64,000 nucleotides of DNA from Plasmodiophora brassicae (GCA_036867785.1 CP145415.1:496001-560000), one strand, 5' to 3'. Shown: positions 41,740 to 54,290, numbered from the stretch's first letter. Notes: a model not told the origin generated them from the sequence alone. Made by a program: numbers and translations.

Positions 41740-42505
41740 ATGTCGTTCGCGGCGGCCGGCCCGCCCGGGGCCTTCGGTGCACCGGCGTCGATCCCCGAAC
41801 CGGCGTTCACCGAGCGCCTCCTGAAGGAGCTGTCGCGCAAGTTATCACGGTCGGCGGCGCGGCTGCGTGCGGCCGGATGCACCCGTTGCTGACGGCCCGC
41901 CAGGTATCTGGACGCGTCCGTCCCTCACATAGGAGCCCGGTGGGCCGCGTTTGCGGTCTGCTTCGTGCTGATTACGATTCGAATCTTGGCGCTCCAGGGA
42001 TTCTACATTGTCGCGTACGCATATGGTGGGGAGCGTCATGCCGAACGGGTGCAGCGTATTCTGAACGATTGCTCTGCGCGTTGTGCAGGGATCTACCTGC
42101 TTCATCTGTTCATCGGATTTCTGTCGCCGCAGGATGACCCGGACCTGGATCCGTCTGATGAGCCGGCGCTGCCGGTACACGATTCCGACGAGTTCAAACC
42201 GTTCGTGCGGCGCCTGCCCGAGTTCAAGTTCTGGTACTCGGCGTTCAAGGCGTCGCTCCTCTCGCTGACGTGCACGTTCTTCTCAATATGCGACATTGTA
42301 CGATGTGGTGCCTCCGTCGGGTTCCCGGCTGCTAGCTGACAATCTGATCTAGCCGGTGTTCTGGCCGATTCTGCTGATCTACTTCATCGCGCTCGTCGTC
42401 CTGACCATGAAAAGGCAGATCAAGCACATGATTAAGCACAAGTATGTGCCATTCTCGCTGGGCAAGAAGAAATTCGGGAGCCACTCGCGGAGCGGCAGCC
42501 GCTGA
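41740..42505 (+). CDS. RER1: ER retention/retrieval protein RER1
   Basis: Four-helix Golgi/ER membrane protein that returns ER membrane proteins by COPI retrograde transport. Exons 41740-41849, 41904-42025, 42089-42297 and 42353-42505 give 197 residues (human 196). Signature stretches are [85 protein letters not shown] and [12 protein letters not shown]. The gene is convergent with RECQL4. Confidence 0.96.
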
Positions 42506-43047
42506 TCTGACGCACGGCCGCTTTTAAATACAATGGTCTAGTCCAACAGCACGCTGGATGGCTCTGTCCCGTTTGCGGCATGAGTCAACCACTGTCCCGA
42601 GTTCCGGTGCCATGTCTCCGGTTCAGCCCGCGTACCGATTCGTTGAAGGGGTGTCGCCTTCCCAGCCGCAACGTGAGTCAACGTCCCCGGTCCCAGTCTC
42701 TGCATTTCACAGCGGCGGGCTGCCGGCCCCATAACGCAGGCGAGCTTGCAAGCCGGCAATGGGATCGTGCCAGTCGAAGCCCACGGTCGGATCGCGGATG
42801 ATGGAACTTCGCGCCGCGCAGCTGAAACCGCCCGCCGAGGCCAGCAACGGTGGCGATCGCGGCGCGCCGCTTCATGATACAGATCGCGCTGTGGAAACGC
42901 TCCCTTCTATCGTTGCATGCCGCTGACGACGACGGGCCGCATGCGGATTTCAATACACGGGCGAACGACGCCTGTCGTGAACGGATATTATCGCAGCGGT
43001 TGTAGTCATTTGTGTGGTAGGGAGACGGACGGTCGTCGACGAGAGCA
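42506..43047. other. convergent intergenic region
   Basis: About 540 nt between the RER1 and RECQL4 stops. Several long frames exist but none has a motif. No repeat or RNA gene is seen. It should hold both 3' ends. Confidence 0.45.
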
Positions 43048-46000
43048 TCACCGGGTGACACGACGTATCACTGGCTCGTCATCCGAATCGGATGGCGTTT
43101 CTGCACCGGAGGAACTCGCGCTGTCCTCGCCGTCCGAACGATTGGCTTCCGGTGCGGCAACCGCACTGGCGGTAGAAGCGTTCATGACGCTCTCGACGTC
43201 ACGCAGCAGCAGACTGAACGGGTACGAAACGTATTTCGCCCAGAGCGGATGCTTGGACCACTCTTTGTAGCCGAACAGTGGGCTCGACATGCCGTGTAAG
43301 ATACGCGCCACCTACGATGTACCCGTGAGCTGGCATTGACAATGACACCTTGAGCAGTCTGCTGGCAACCTGACGAGGCCTTTCGAATTTCGAGGACCAC
43401 TGATGCAGAAAGAGCTTGACGTCGGCCAGCAAATGATCGGGACGTTTCCGGTCGTTGCATTGCGCTTCTAACCGTTCGTAGTCGGGCAGCTCGCATTCAA
43501 CCTGACACCGAGGTCATGGTCACATTGACGCGAACCTTTCGCAACACCCAGTTGTACCGCTTGCAATAAATCTTCGTCTGAAGGGGATGAAAAGTAGACT
43601 TCAATAGCGCGGCGAAGTTTCGTCTGGTTGTCTTGCCGACAAATTCAGTTGCTCTGCAACGCTCGCGTCGTAGGACCTTACCTGGGTTACATTGGCCCAC
43701 TTTCTCGGTGGCAGCCGACTTCAAAACCTGTGCAACCACGTTGACCTTCCTCAGCTGCTGAACCTCGTGCAAGCTGCGTTATTGCGGGTAATCAGCCATT
43801 GTGATCCAGCACGTTCCGCGACACGGGATTCACCTGCAGAACTGGGAGACCTCTCGCGATAGTTCGTCAATGTTGTCAGGATGCCTCAATACTTCCATAG
43901 CGAAGCTGTAGTCCTTTGACGAAACGCTCTCGTCAGACGTTGCAATCTTCGGGCACTCCGATGACGTAAAAACCTTCCACGTCAGTTGCGCTTCCCCTAC
44001 ACCCCTCAGTGAAAGCAGGGTATGTTGTACGTCAGATATGGCCACGTTCAATTTGTTAGCCACGTCGACGATGTTAACCTAAGGACTCTTAGTTGCAGAT
44101 GACTCCAACTTGGAGAGCATTGCAGGGTTACCGAATAAGAACCCGTGCGGAACGAGCTGTTCTCGATAATCCACGCCAGGATACTGCTCTGAGCAGCCAA
44201 CCGTTCTGGAGGACTTTTACAAAAGCGCATCGTACACGTGTTATGCAAGTTAGGCAGCGCACGAACAAACGGCGGCCTACAAATCGACTCAGCTAACAGG
44301 ATAGAGGAAGTTACAGACAGGGATACCGGCACTGAAGTTCGAGGAATGAAAGGAGCGTTTCACTGACTTCATCGCGGACGTCGAGACGGGAAAGTTGTCG
44401 TTCCCGGGATAGCGCCACGAATCGTTGATCGGAGGAGAATATGAAATCCAGAAGTTCACGGATCTGAGAGACGCTGTGGTTGGAAGCTACGGTGCTGCTG
44501 ACAGACTAACCGCAATACCTGGGGGGTATCAATGCCATTGGAATGCGACAATGACCTAAAACGGTCAACGTCGTCCTCGTCGTAGAAAGCATGGCAGTAT
44601 GAGGGCAAGCCGTCACGCCCGGCTCTTCCAATCTCCTAAAGTGCGTTGGTCATGTACGGGACAATGAGCATCGTCCAAGAGTAACATACTTGGACGTAGT
44701 GCTCCATGGACTGCGGCAGGTTAAAGTGTATCACGGAACGGACGTCGCTCTTGTCGAGACCCATCCCTGATCAACTACGTCAGTTACCGCAAACAGACGC
44801 AAGCGCCCACGATCTGCAACATGCGCTAACCGAATGCAATTGTCGCGCATACGATCCGAAGGCGGCCGCTCATGAACTGATCGAGCACTGCCCGTCGTTC
44901 TTTCGCGGGTTTTCCAGCGTGATAACTGGCGCTCACTAATCCCTGGGCCCTCAGCCGTAGAACCAACTGAGCGCTTCCCAGTGAGCATCGGCAGCAATGG
45001 AGATGCACCAGAATGAATACTGACTTCGTCGGCGGTCCGCTGCAAGTGGACATAGATGATGACAGAGTTCAGCGCCGAAAACCGTTCCGAAAGCAACATC
45101 CGATGCAACGCGCCGAACCTGAACCTGAGTCAGCGAACAGAAACGCAGGCGACCATCCTGGTTGACCTGTCGTAGTCTCGGGACACACTTAGAATGAGAT
45201 TGTCTCGACTAACAGGTTGTTCGATAAAGTATCCGTCATCGCAGCGCAGGGACAAATTCTCGGTTCTGCCACATACATCATCAGGTATCTGTTCAAACAC
45301 TTCGACACGCGGTACACACATGGAGACAATAGTACGCTGCGTCGCCGTCGCGGTAAGCGCCAGTATACACTCGACACCCAGCGATTCTCGCACAATCCTG
45401 TTAATACGAAGGAATGTCGGACGGAAGTTATGCGACCTAAACAGGAAACAGTGTTTGGTAAAAACGTCATGAGTCTGTTCTCCGTCTTACCATTGCGAAA
45501 CCTATTCCACAAGAAATGTCACGATAATGAGGACAACCGGACACAGACACTGGCTTACACAATGAGCTTCATCAACGCAGACAAATGCAATTCCGTCAGG
45601 GACGACACTGTCGGCAATGAATCAGCCCTTTAAGTGGTGGAAACCGAAACCCGTTCTCAGCGATACCGCATGATTCGCTGGAAACCAGCAGTGTGAATCC
45701 TTTCGGGGGACACGAAGAGGACTTTGACCGTCCCCTCTCGAAGACGGCGGATAAGCGCGTCAATCGCAGCAACAGATTGCTCGCTGGACCAGATGGCACC
45801 AGGAAGGCAAGCTGGCAGTCGTGAAAGGTGGTCTTGCATTAAAGCAAGTAACGGCGTAACGACAATGGTTATTCCAGGGAGCATGAACGCAGGCATTTGG
45901 AATATCAGCGACTTTCCGCCGCCAGTAGGCAGGACTGGCAACACGAACGAAAATCAGAGAGCTGCGTTGGATCACCATTAAACGACACGTGCCTGCTAAG

Positions 46001-47362
46001 GTCGACTTCTTGTTGAGCACCCGTTCGATTGCCTCAAACTGACCGGGCCTGAAAGACTGGAAGTTGAAGATCTTGGATAAAACGCCAGTGGCGGATTCCC
46101 TATCGTATCCGCCTTCATAGTTGACGGGTTGGGGCTCATCATCTACAGTGGGAGCGTCGCCCATTCTGCCACCATCAGGTGGCGACACTTCCGCCGTCGC
46201 AATCGATGACATTGCAACTCGTCGCTCATTATCGTCCAGGATATCCGAGTACAGTGAATCGTTTACAGCCTGCGATCGTGCTTAGCAGCGATATACACGA
46301 TGTTAAACACCCGTACCTGCTTCCGTTTCCGTAATTGTTCCATTTTAAATGCCTTCGCCGACATCCAGCCTCCTGTCCGACTTCGCTTCCTGCTGGACGT
46401 ACCCTTGGATTTCCACGGATGCTTGAGATCCGTCTTGACGAAATTGTTCGTCAGCATCAAGCGAGGCTCTGCTGTCGACTGCAATCACCTCATCTCATCA
46501 ACAATGGGGAACGATGCGTTAGACGCGTTCTGACCTTCTTCTTTTGACAAACCCTCGCCTTCTTCCGAGTTGGGCGCGGGTCACATGATGTTGACGGTGC
46601 CGCTTTCGCTTGGACCACCCGTTCCGGAGATCGCCCTTGTTTTCCACTAATCCCTGAGGTTTCCGGCACGACAGCTTTGCTCGCCTGGCTCATTGACGGA
46701 AGGACATGTTCCACAGCTTTGCTCGCTTGGCTCATTGACGGAAGAACATGATCCGGAACAACCCCGACATAATTCTTTCGCGTGTTATCCTTGGGGTGCG
46801 CGTTCTCCTTTCCAAAGTTATCGAGTAACCGATCAGGCTCGGCATCGTGGACACTGGGGTTTCGCATAACGATCGAACCCGAGTGCTTCGATCGCATTAA
46901 CGTGTTCAGAGGAGAAATGATCGACTAACAGTAGAATTAGCAAGAACAGCTTGTAGCATGTATGGACGTACCGTGTTCGGGCGTGGTTCTACAGACTTAG
47001 GAAGCACCGTTGCTGACGATACCACCTTGTGTTCGGGCTGAATGACGACCCGGTCAATTGCCGCTAGAGACATGCGAGACCCGACAGGGTATACTGACCT
47101 TGTCACCTTCAGGGACGTCGCGACGTTCACTTTGTAAGGAATTTTGTCGAACAATCGATGGACCTTGCCGCAGTCGACGAAGCTGATCGTCGGAAAAGCG
47201 CGGCCCGGGCGCGCGCTTCATCGACTCGTACTCCCTATAGCAGTGTGCGATCTCTGGGCACGCATTGATGTCGGCACGAGCCGGCGGGCGTCCTTCGTTC
47301 GCTGCGAAGTCCCGCTCCCATGTCTTCAGGCGCAGCTTCAGGTCCTGCACCGTACTGCCCAT
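43048..47362 (-). CDS. RECQL4: RecQ-family helicase RECQL4 with Sld2-like N-terminus
   Basis: Replication-initiation and repair helicase. The N-terminus (LKLRLKTWERDFAANEGRPP, then HCYREYESMKRAPG) is the Sld2/DRC1-like domain that binds TopBP1/Dpb11-type partners. A basic region NNFVKTDLKHPWKSKG follows, then the RecQ core: FQSFRPGQFEAIERVL (motif 0), PTGGGKS (Walker A, about 45911-45931), VVTPLLALMQDH, VDEAHCVSQWSHNFRP (motif II), LALTATATQRT, AYHAG-type YHAGKPAKERRAV and VCATIAFG. The C-terminus, VARILHGMSSPLFGYKEW, is the RECQL4-specific end. Many exons; a microexon of 11 nt (45491-45501) encodes part of motif II. An internal 36-nt repeat (46660-46750) encodes VLPSMSQASKAV twice. Not every exon border was resolved. 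Confidence 0.93.
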
Positions 47363-47593
47363 GGCCGGGCCCCACCAAAACTAACCAGTCGCTGCGGGAA
47401 AAGACGGGGCGTCGGGGAACCCACTGCAGGTGCAATACACCGATAGTCCACAGGTTGAGAATCACGTTGCATTCCAGGAAACCAATCGTGATTTGGAGGT
47501 AATTCGGTGAGTGTTTGTCCAACCATAGCAATGGTGGTAACGACTGTGAGGAAACTTGAGCGAGTTTATGAACAGATGTGCACGGACTGGCTA

Positions 47594-48222
47594 CTAGATG
47601 GGCTTGATCTTGAAGTGCAGGGCGATTAGGGAGAATACGAGGCACTTGAGATCCTGAACAAGGAAATATAACGCCTTGAAACCTTCCGGGTCGCTGCATT
47701 TCTCGACGTCCATGAGAGCGCCGATCTTGGCGGTTTCGAACGAGATGTGGTCGTTGCCCATTACGATCTCCAGCTGCTGCGACCCGACGCGATCAGGCAC
47801 AGGCCACTTGCTGTCGTCTTCCCTGCGGAACACAATTAGCGCTCGAGAATGTCGTCCTCGATCGACCAGCAACATACTTCATGACCTCCGACGTCTCAAC
47901 AATTCGCTTGAGTTCATTCAGGACGCTCTGCGATACGTGAACTATGGGGAAGTGTTACGCGAGCGTAAAATCAGGAAGACGAACCTACTACCCACCCTCT
48001 TTCCTAATCATGTGGTCCTTCTTGTAATTGGAGTTGTTCGCATATCGCAGCAGGCCGTCCGGGCGAACCTCGAACTCCAGGAACTCATGGCCGAACTTGC
48101 CCTTGTGTCCCACACTGCAACGCCACACCCACGTATCAGCACCCGCGTTCGCGTCGCATTCGCCGACCGCTGCTGCCCTACTAGTAACGGAGGTAGAACT
48201 CGTCAGCGCCACCCGTGACCAT
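47594..48222 (-). CDS. MAGOH: exon junction complex core protein MAGOH
   Basis: Forms the Y14-MAGOH dimer that locks eIF4A3 on spliced mRNA. Four exons (48222-48182, 48114-47996, 47941-47878, 47822-47594) give 150 residues (human 146). The sequence is highly conserved: [77 protein letters not shown] and the invariant C-terminus [11 protein letters not shown]. Divergent from RFT1, starts about 170 nt apart. Confidence 0.97.
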
Positions 48223-48391
48223 CGCGCGCAAATGTCCGCCACGGATCGCCACCGAAAGTGCCTTCCGCCGACGGGGCCGTAACGTTAACGCCGTGTAACG
48301 TGCGCCTGGATGTGGGTTTTCGAGTGCAGTCCGCCAGTCAGTTGACGGCAGCGGGTGCCAGTCTCGATATCGGGGTGGCGCTGGCTGCAGC

Positions 48392-50029
48392 ATGCTGGCC
48401 TGGGTGTCGATGCTGGTCGGGCAGCAGCTGCTGTCCCGGTGCCTGACGTTCCTGTTGAATGTCGGCGTGACGCGGGCGATGCCGATCGACGAATACGGTG
48501 TGACCGTGAACCTCGCGCTGCTGGATGCGACCGTGCTGTTCGTGTCGCGCGAGCCGCTGCGGCGCATAGCAATGCGAGGCACGTCGCCTGCGCATGTTCG
48601 CTCTTGTGTCAACCTGTCGTGGTTCGTGTCGATTCCGGTTTCTGTTGTGATTACGATGGTGGCGTCTTGGTTCTGGACTGCACCGAAATATTCAACGTGC
48701 ATGTCACTATACAGTTTCGCGCTGGTTATTGATATGCTGTCTGAGCCGTTTTACTTGGTCACGTTAATCGAGTCGAGGGTCGGACGTCGCGTTGCGTTCG
48801 AGTCATTTGCGACAATTCTTCGCGTTACTGCGACATTTGCTCTCGTCGTTGCCCCGTTCGCAATGGGCATTAACGCATTCGGATGGGCTCAGCTTGTATA
48901 TGCGATTACCAAGCTGGCGGCTTTCGTTGGCGATGCGATAATGTGGCGCTCGACCCTAGCTCTCCCGACATTCCTTGATAATGGCAAGGCCTTTGATGCC
49001 GATGTGTCCGGACTTGGTGGAATGTTTGCTATTCAGACGGTCGAAAAATACCTATTGACAGAAGGAGAAAAGATTGTCCTTGTCGGCATCGGCAACGATT
49101 TGCAAGCACAAGGTGTCTATGCACTTGTCCAGAACCTGGGTTCCCTCGTTGCCAGGTTCCTACTGCAGCCGATCGAAGAGGTTGCCGCCATACATTTCTC
49201 GAAGGTCTGTGCCCTGCCTTTGCTCCGTCGGAATTCAGCTGACGTCCATCCAGGAAGGGCGGTCTGCTGCGGCGTTTCAGGAAATAACGTTTCTGACCAA
49301 ATTCATGGTCCTTCTCGGATTGGTGTTTGTTGTGTTTGGCCCTGCATATTCCTTCGTCTTGCTCCACATCCTATATGGGTCCCTGTGGAGCCAAGGCAGT
49401 AACGCAGCCAGTGTCCTCTCGCTGTACTGTGTCTACGTGTTAACGTTGGGTGTAAACGGCGTAACTGAAGCATTCATGCTCTCGCTGATTTCTAAACAAG
49501 AATTGCAAACGTATAGCATTCTGCTGGTACCGTTCTCAGGTACTTCTTCGTTGCGCTTGTATGGCATTTGTTGTTAATGTCGATACTCCAGGGCTATACC
49601 TTTTGCTGTCTACCGCCCTGATGCCCTTTGGAGCAACTGGCTTGATTCTGGCTAACTCGTTGTCAATGTCGTCCCGCATTGCGTACAGCCTGTGGTTTAT
49701 TCGCAAGCATTTTCAAACGACATGGAACGACCTACTTGCTGCAATATTGCCCAAATTTTCAACAGTGTCCCTGATGGCTGTGGTTCCTATGATTCTATAT
49801 GCAAGCTATTCTGGTTTCAAGGTTCGTCCTTGTCGTGTTTGCATTCGTGGTTGTGAGACGATCCCGGTAGGTTCGTTCGGACCCTTCTTTATCCGGGTTC
49901 GCATGTCATATCGCTGTCGGCATTGTCTGCCTCATATCTTCCGCCGCAACTGTTTGGAAACGCGAGAGAGAGTTGGTAGCAACTGGGCGCTCCCTGTTTG
50001 GAAAGCGTGCACGGCAGCATGCCGAATAG
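48392..50029 (+). CDS. RFT1: Man5GlcNAc2-PP-dolichol translocation protein RFT1
   Basis: Multi-pass ER protein required for N-glycan precursor biogenesis. Exons 48392-49204, 49254-49539, 49592-49821 and 49871-50029 give 495 residues (human 541). Family marks are FVSREPLRRIAMRG, LLTEGEKIVLVGIGN, YALVQNLGSLVARFLLQPIE, ASVLSLYCVYVLTLGVNGVT, GLILANSLSMSSRI and a hydrophobic C-terminus (IAVGIVCLISSAATV). GC content falls from the 5' to the 3' end of the gene. An internal ATG at 48410 is an alternative start. Confidence 0.94.
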
Positions 50030-50136
50030 CCTGTTGGTTTCGACAACCTTCACGAGACTATCCACAAAAGCAAAGACATGGCGTAAACGGTTTTTAAACA
50101 GCTGATTTTATGAGCTACCTCGTAACTGGCGAACGT

Positions 50137-52433
50137 TTATCGCTTCTTGAACCAAGCCGGAGTGCCTCCTGCTCTTTGCGAACTGGGCTTGCGAGGAATG
50201 ACGGGGTTGACCGCTGGTGCGTCGGAAGATTCCTTGACTTCAGAGTCAACATCATCGTATGTCAGTTTCTGAAGCTTATCCTTAGCGTCGCTCGTCAGTA
50301 GCTCCTCCACCTCTGTTGTGTCTTCAGCAGAGTCGAACTGAAGATACAGAATTGCTGACGGCACCAAGTGTAGAGTGTGCAGCGTTTCAGAGAACGATGT
50401 CTGGGAAAACGTCAGTCACTCGAAATCAATGTTGACTGAGATGATGCAGACCACGCCAAGTATTGTTGCGGGCGGCAATACAAAATGAAAACTGGAATCA
50501 GGACGAGCAAGAACACTTCGGACCACCTCCGCAACATCTCCAAGCGTCTCGCTTGCCTTGAAGGTGGCCTGCACGACGAAACGACGCATGATGCGAACAC
50601 GAATTCGAGCCCTCTGAAGATATGTCAACTTCAACGAAGTACCTGTCCGGACTGTCCTTACGGTTCGTGGCTGCGTATGCAGCGCCGCCTGCATCTGCTC
50701 CCTTACGTAAGACTTGGAAACCAACAGTTCGGCGAACTTTGCGCGACGTTGGAAGGCCTTGTGCGCTCCTGCAATTAAGGCGAGGTCGCTAGGGTCTTCT
50801 TCAATGAATTCCTCTTCACGAGCGCTTAGCTTTGCTGTAGAGTGGCGGTCAGTCATGCAGACAGTATCGCTGATGAAAACCCATTACGATTGTCTTGGAC
50901 ACCTAGCGCCTCGTCGTACAGAGCGAGCTGCCGATCTACAGGTTCATCATCATTTTCTACATCGGTGCTTCCAAGCTGAACGCCACAGCGTTAAAGCCCT
51001 GACAATGGGGTTCCATCCTGACAGCATACCGCATTGATCTGAGCAGCAACAGCAGCTGGAGGTCGACGAATAGGTGCGTCCTCGTGTCGGTAATGTCTGT
51101 ATAATAGGTCAGCGACCCGTGGAACGGCCTGTGCTGGATCAACCTTTCAATTATTGACAGCGCACGCTCTAGGAGGTCTCGGTTGATCTGGTCCGTGCAG
51201 GAACGGAACGGTTGGCCGTCAGCATCAACCTCTTCGCGGAACCCAATCAGTTCCAGATACTTGACCGCGGAGTCGCGCTGGAAGACGTTCGTATTAAGTG
51301 CTGGGTTCGACACGCGGAGACTGCGATAACGCGCGTCCTCGGGGTGATCGAGCAAGTTTCGCGTGATGATCCTCAACGTGCGAAGGCACGTTTTCAAATC
51401 AGTCTTCGCAGGGACTTCTTTCCGTAGGTTGCTGACAAACACCGTTAGGCACATCGAGTTATTCATGGATCTTCAAAGAGCGTACTGCAAGGCCCTGTCA
51501 ATGCCTCCAGCCTTTCTTTCCGCTTCGGTCCGCCAGGCAGAGAAATCTGATCACAGCATAAGGATGCGTCGAGTCACAGACGGTGACGCACATGTACCAG
51601 TTTCCCTAATTTCTGTGAACGGTTCAGAAGGTCCTTCATCAGAACCGGCACCAACGCCAACGTCAACAGACGGGACCTGAGAATCGCCTTCACTACCCAT
51701 AATTTCGGTACGTGCGCGCTCCTCCATAGCAATGATCGTTGCAACCTGCGCAGCAGGCATCATCATCATCATCATCAATACTAACGACAATCTGCAAGAC
51801 GTATCCTACAGATAAATCGCTGGGGACGTGCGTCACATGGAGAAGAATACTCGATATCGACGCAAGACCCAGTATTTCCTTCACGAAGAGTCGGTCAGCA
51901 CTTGCAGTACGCGTGCTCATCGCGGTCCCGCGTACCAAGTTAAGATCCATGAGTGTCTTCACGTCGGTGAAATGCGCCCCTCCATCAATGCGAACTGTGG
52001 GCACGTAGACAACCGCACTGTCGTCGGCAGTAAAGTACGTGAATCGGACGCTTGTGCTGAGCTTGAGCATGTCCCATAGGGATTGACGAACCGAGCACGA
52101 TCCTTCGAAGCGGCCTGCAGGACCGCGAAGCGCCACGCGACACGTACGACCGGTTGGCTGACGACCTGATTGACTGTTAGGCGTCGATGGAGAACCAACG
52201 AACCCCAGAAAGGCCATACTCCGCTGAATAAGACGAGCGGTCGGCTCCAGATGCTTGGCGGGACAATACAACGTGACGGGCTGGCGGTCTCGGGACGGCC
52301 ACGCCAGCGCGTACTCGGCCGGGTTCAACCCACGTTGTCGGCACGCGCGCACGAGCAGCGGCCCCAGCGCACCGCCGTCGCCAGGCTCCAGGTGGACGGG
52401 GACGGCCCAGTCCGGCGTCGCCGTCGAACCCAT
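50137..52433 (-). CDS. UBX protein combining TUG-like N-terminus, PUB domain and UBX domain
   Basis: Probable cofactor of the p97/VCP ATPase. The first exons encode a TUG/ASPSCR1-type ubiquitin-like region (LVRACRQRGLNPAEYALAW) and a second one (CRVALRGPAGRFEGSCSVRQ). A linker with a GAT repeat follows, then a PUB domain (CLRTLRIITRNLLDHPEDAR, YRSLRVSNPALN, YLELIGF; about 51220-51400). Then come a helical stretch (EFIEEDPSDLALIAGAHKAF), UBX (RIRVRIMRRFVVQATFKASE, LGDVAEVVRSVLA, LVPSAILYL) and the TUG-like end GGTPAWFKKR. Human proteins carry either TUG-UBX or PUB-UBX (UBXN6). Splice phases allow one continuous gene, but two adjacent genes remain possible. Not all exon borders are fixed. Confidence 0.75.
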
Positions 52434-53235
52434 TCGAACCCGCTCTGCACCTTTCGTCGCCCCGGGGCGGCGGACCCACGAAAATCACACCGCGGCGGAC
52501 AAGCTGCAGTGCGACGTGCGAACTCGTCCAGGGCCCGGGTTACCGCCTCCGGTACCTTCCGTCTTGGGCGCCCTGACGATATTGTGCGGGGGCACGTGTG
52601 CGGCGCGCGGGTGTGCCGAGGCGCCCATATCTACACCGGAGTCCATGGTATGCAAGGGCGTGTGCCGACGGCGCTTTGCGCCCATGACGCTATGACGTGT
52701 TCCTGGAACTGGATCTCGCGGTGAGAGGGACCCCGTCCCAGACCGTGCATCAAGGCATATACGTGCAAATGTGCCAGTCACGCCGGTATGCGAAGTCGGC
52801 GGTTATTGCAGGCCCGATCGGGAATTTGGAAACGGTGCGACAGGCACCGCGTTCTTTCCCAGTTGGCTGGCAGGTGTTGACCAAAGCAAAGCAGCACATA
52901 TTGTACGTTGTCACTACGTGGTGAGCCTCAACGCACAGGGGAGCGATGTTTCTACACGATCCTTATCTTGCGCGCCAAAGGAGCGTATAAAAATACAACT
53001 CCCCTGCACGTTGAGTACAATGCCACACCAACGGGTCCTGACAACTTGTAGCCCACACAGAAATCGACTGCGCTCAATTTGGCGCATGTCTTTGTTTGAC
53101 TTTAAAGTGGTCCTGGTGCGGCCGTTTGTCAAGAGTTGCGATGACATGTTGTGGTGGGTCAACCTACCGTCACGATGATTTACCTACGTACCTCCCTACC
53201 TATGTATGTACTGTAGGTAGCTGACCACGATCATA
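52434..53235. other. divergent intergenic region
   Basis: About 800 nt between the UBX gene and POLR3F starts. It ends with a low-complexity TACCTACGTACCTC-like stretch (53180-53220). Open frames carry no recognisable motif. It holds two promoters. Confidence 0.45.
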
Positions 53236-54219
53236 ATGACCAACGACCACACTGCCGTACGGATTCCGCGGCGCAGTCCGTCATCGGCGTCCGCCCCGCC
53301 GAGAGCTGCCATGGCAACGGCGCTTTCTGACAGTGCGAAATCATCCGCCGCCGCCGCCGCATTGTCGAAGGCCGAGAACAAATTCATTCGACTCTGTGAG
53401 GAATTCCCCGACGGTCTCCCCGATGACGTCCTGCAGTCTCGACTGGAAAGCGTGCCGATTGAAGTTCGCGCCAAGATTATCAACTCGCTGTCGGGCCGCG
53501 GCCGGCTTGTCCTGCTGCAGGGCGCCAATACGATCTTGTACAAGTTGATCAGTGCCGAAGATGCGGAGAAATTCACAGGCCTGGACCATGAAGGGATCCT
53601 AATCTATCGGCTTGTCGAACAGGCCGGCGATCGAGGCGTCTGGATTCGGGAGCTGCGCGTGAAGTCTGGCCTCACCCAGCAAGTCGTCACGAAGCTCATC
53701 AAGATGCTCATGCAGAAACGTCTGATCAAGGAGATCAAGTCCGTTCAGAACAACCGAAAAGTGTACCTGAAGTTCGACGTCGAGCCTAGCCGCGACCTGA
53801 TTGGTGGGGCACTGTCGCAAGGTGCGGACCTGGATGCTGAGTTCGTCAAGATCCTTCGTCAAGCCTGCGTGAAGTTCATCGACAAACAGTCGGCAGCGTC
53901 TGCGGAAGACATCAGCGCGTTCCTGGTGTCGTCGAAGATCTCCAAGATCGCATTCGAGGGCGACGACATTCTTCAGATCATCAACTCGCTGCTGTACGAC
54001 GGCACCATCGAGAAAGTGCCGGAAAGCTCGTCAGGCGGCGCCTTCTCAGGCAAGCGGAAGCGTGAGGAGACCCTGTATCGGATTGCCAAGCTACCTATCG
54101 AGGTCGACTATTATGCATCAACGCCATGCTGTGTGTGCGTCGTCGCCGACATGTGCTTCGACGGTAGCGATATCTCGCCTACTGCCTGTGAATACTATCG
54201 GGCATGGCTCGACTTCTAG
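53236..54219 (+). CDS. POLR3F: RNA polymerase III subunit RPC6 (RPC34)
   Basis: Subunit of the Pol III initiation subcomplex with tandem winged helices. A single exon, rare in this window, gives 327 residues; a start at 53311 would give 302, closer to the human 316. Conserved stretches include LIYRLVEQAGDRGVWIRELR, LTQQVVTKLIKMLMQKRLIK, ISKIAFEGDDILQIINSLLY and the C-terminal CCVCVVADMCFDGSDISPTA followed by CEYYRAWLDF. These last stretches carry the cysteines of the Fe-S cluster site and the family ending. Confidence 0.95.
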   Translation: MTNDHTAVRIPRRSPSSASAPPRAAMATALSDSAKSSAAAAALSKAENKFIRLCEEFPDGLPDDVLQSRLESVPIEVRAKIINSLSGRGRLVLLQGANTILYKLISAEDAEKFTGLDHEGILIYRLVEQAGDRGVWIRELRVKSGLTQQVVTKLIKMLMQKRLIKEIKSVQNNRKVYLKFDVEPSRDLIGGALSQGADLDAEFVKILRQACVKFIDKQSAASAEDISAFLVSSKISKIAFEGDDILQIINSLLYDGTIEKVPESSSGGAFSGKRKREETLYRIAKLPIEVDYYASTPCCVCVVADMCFDGSDISPTACEYYRAWLDF

Positions 54220-54290
54220 AACTCATGAAACCTATTTATACAACGTCCAACTCGGAGACGGCGAACAACGAACTCAGGGGGGCTGGGGAT

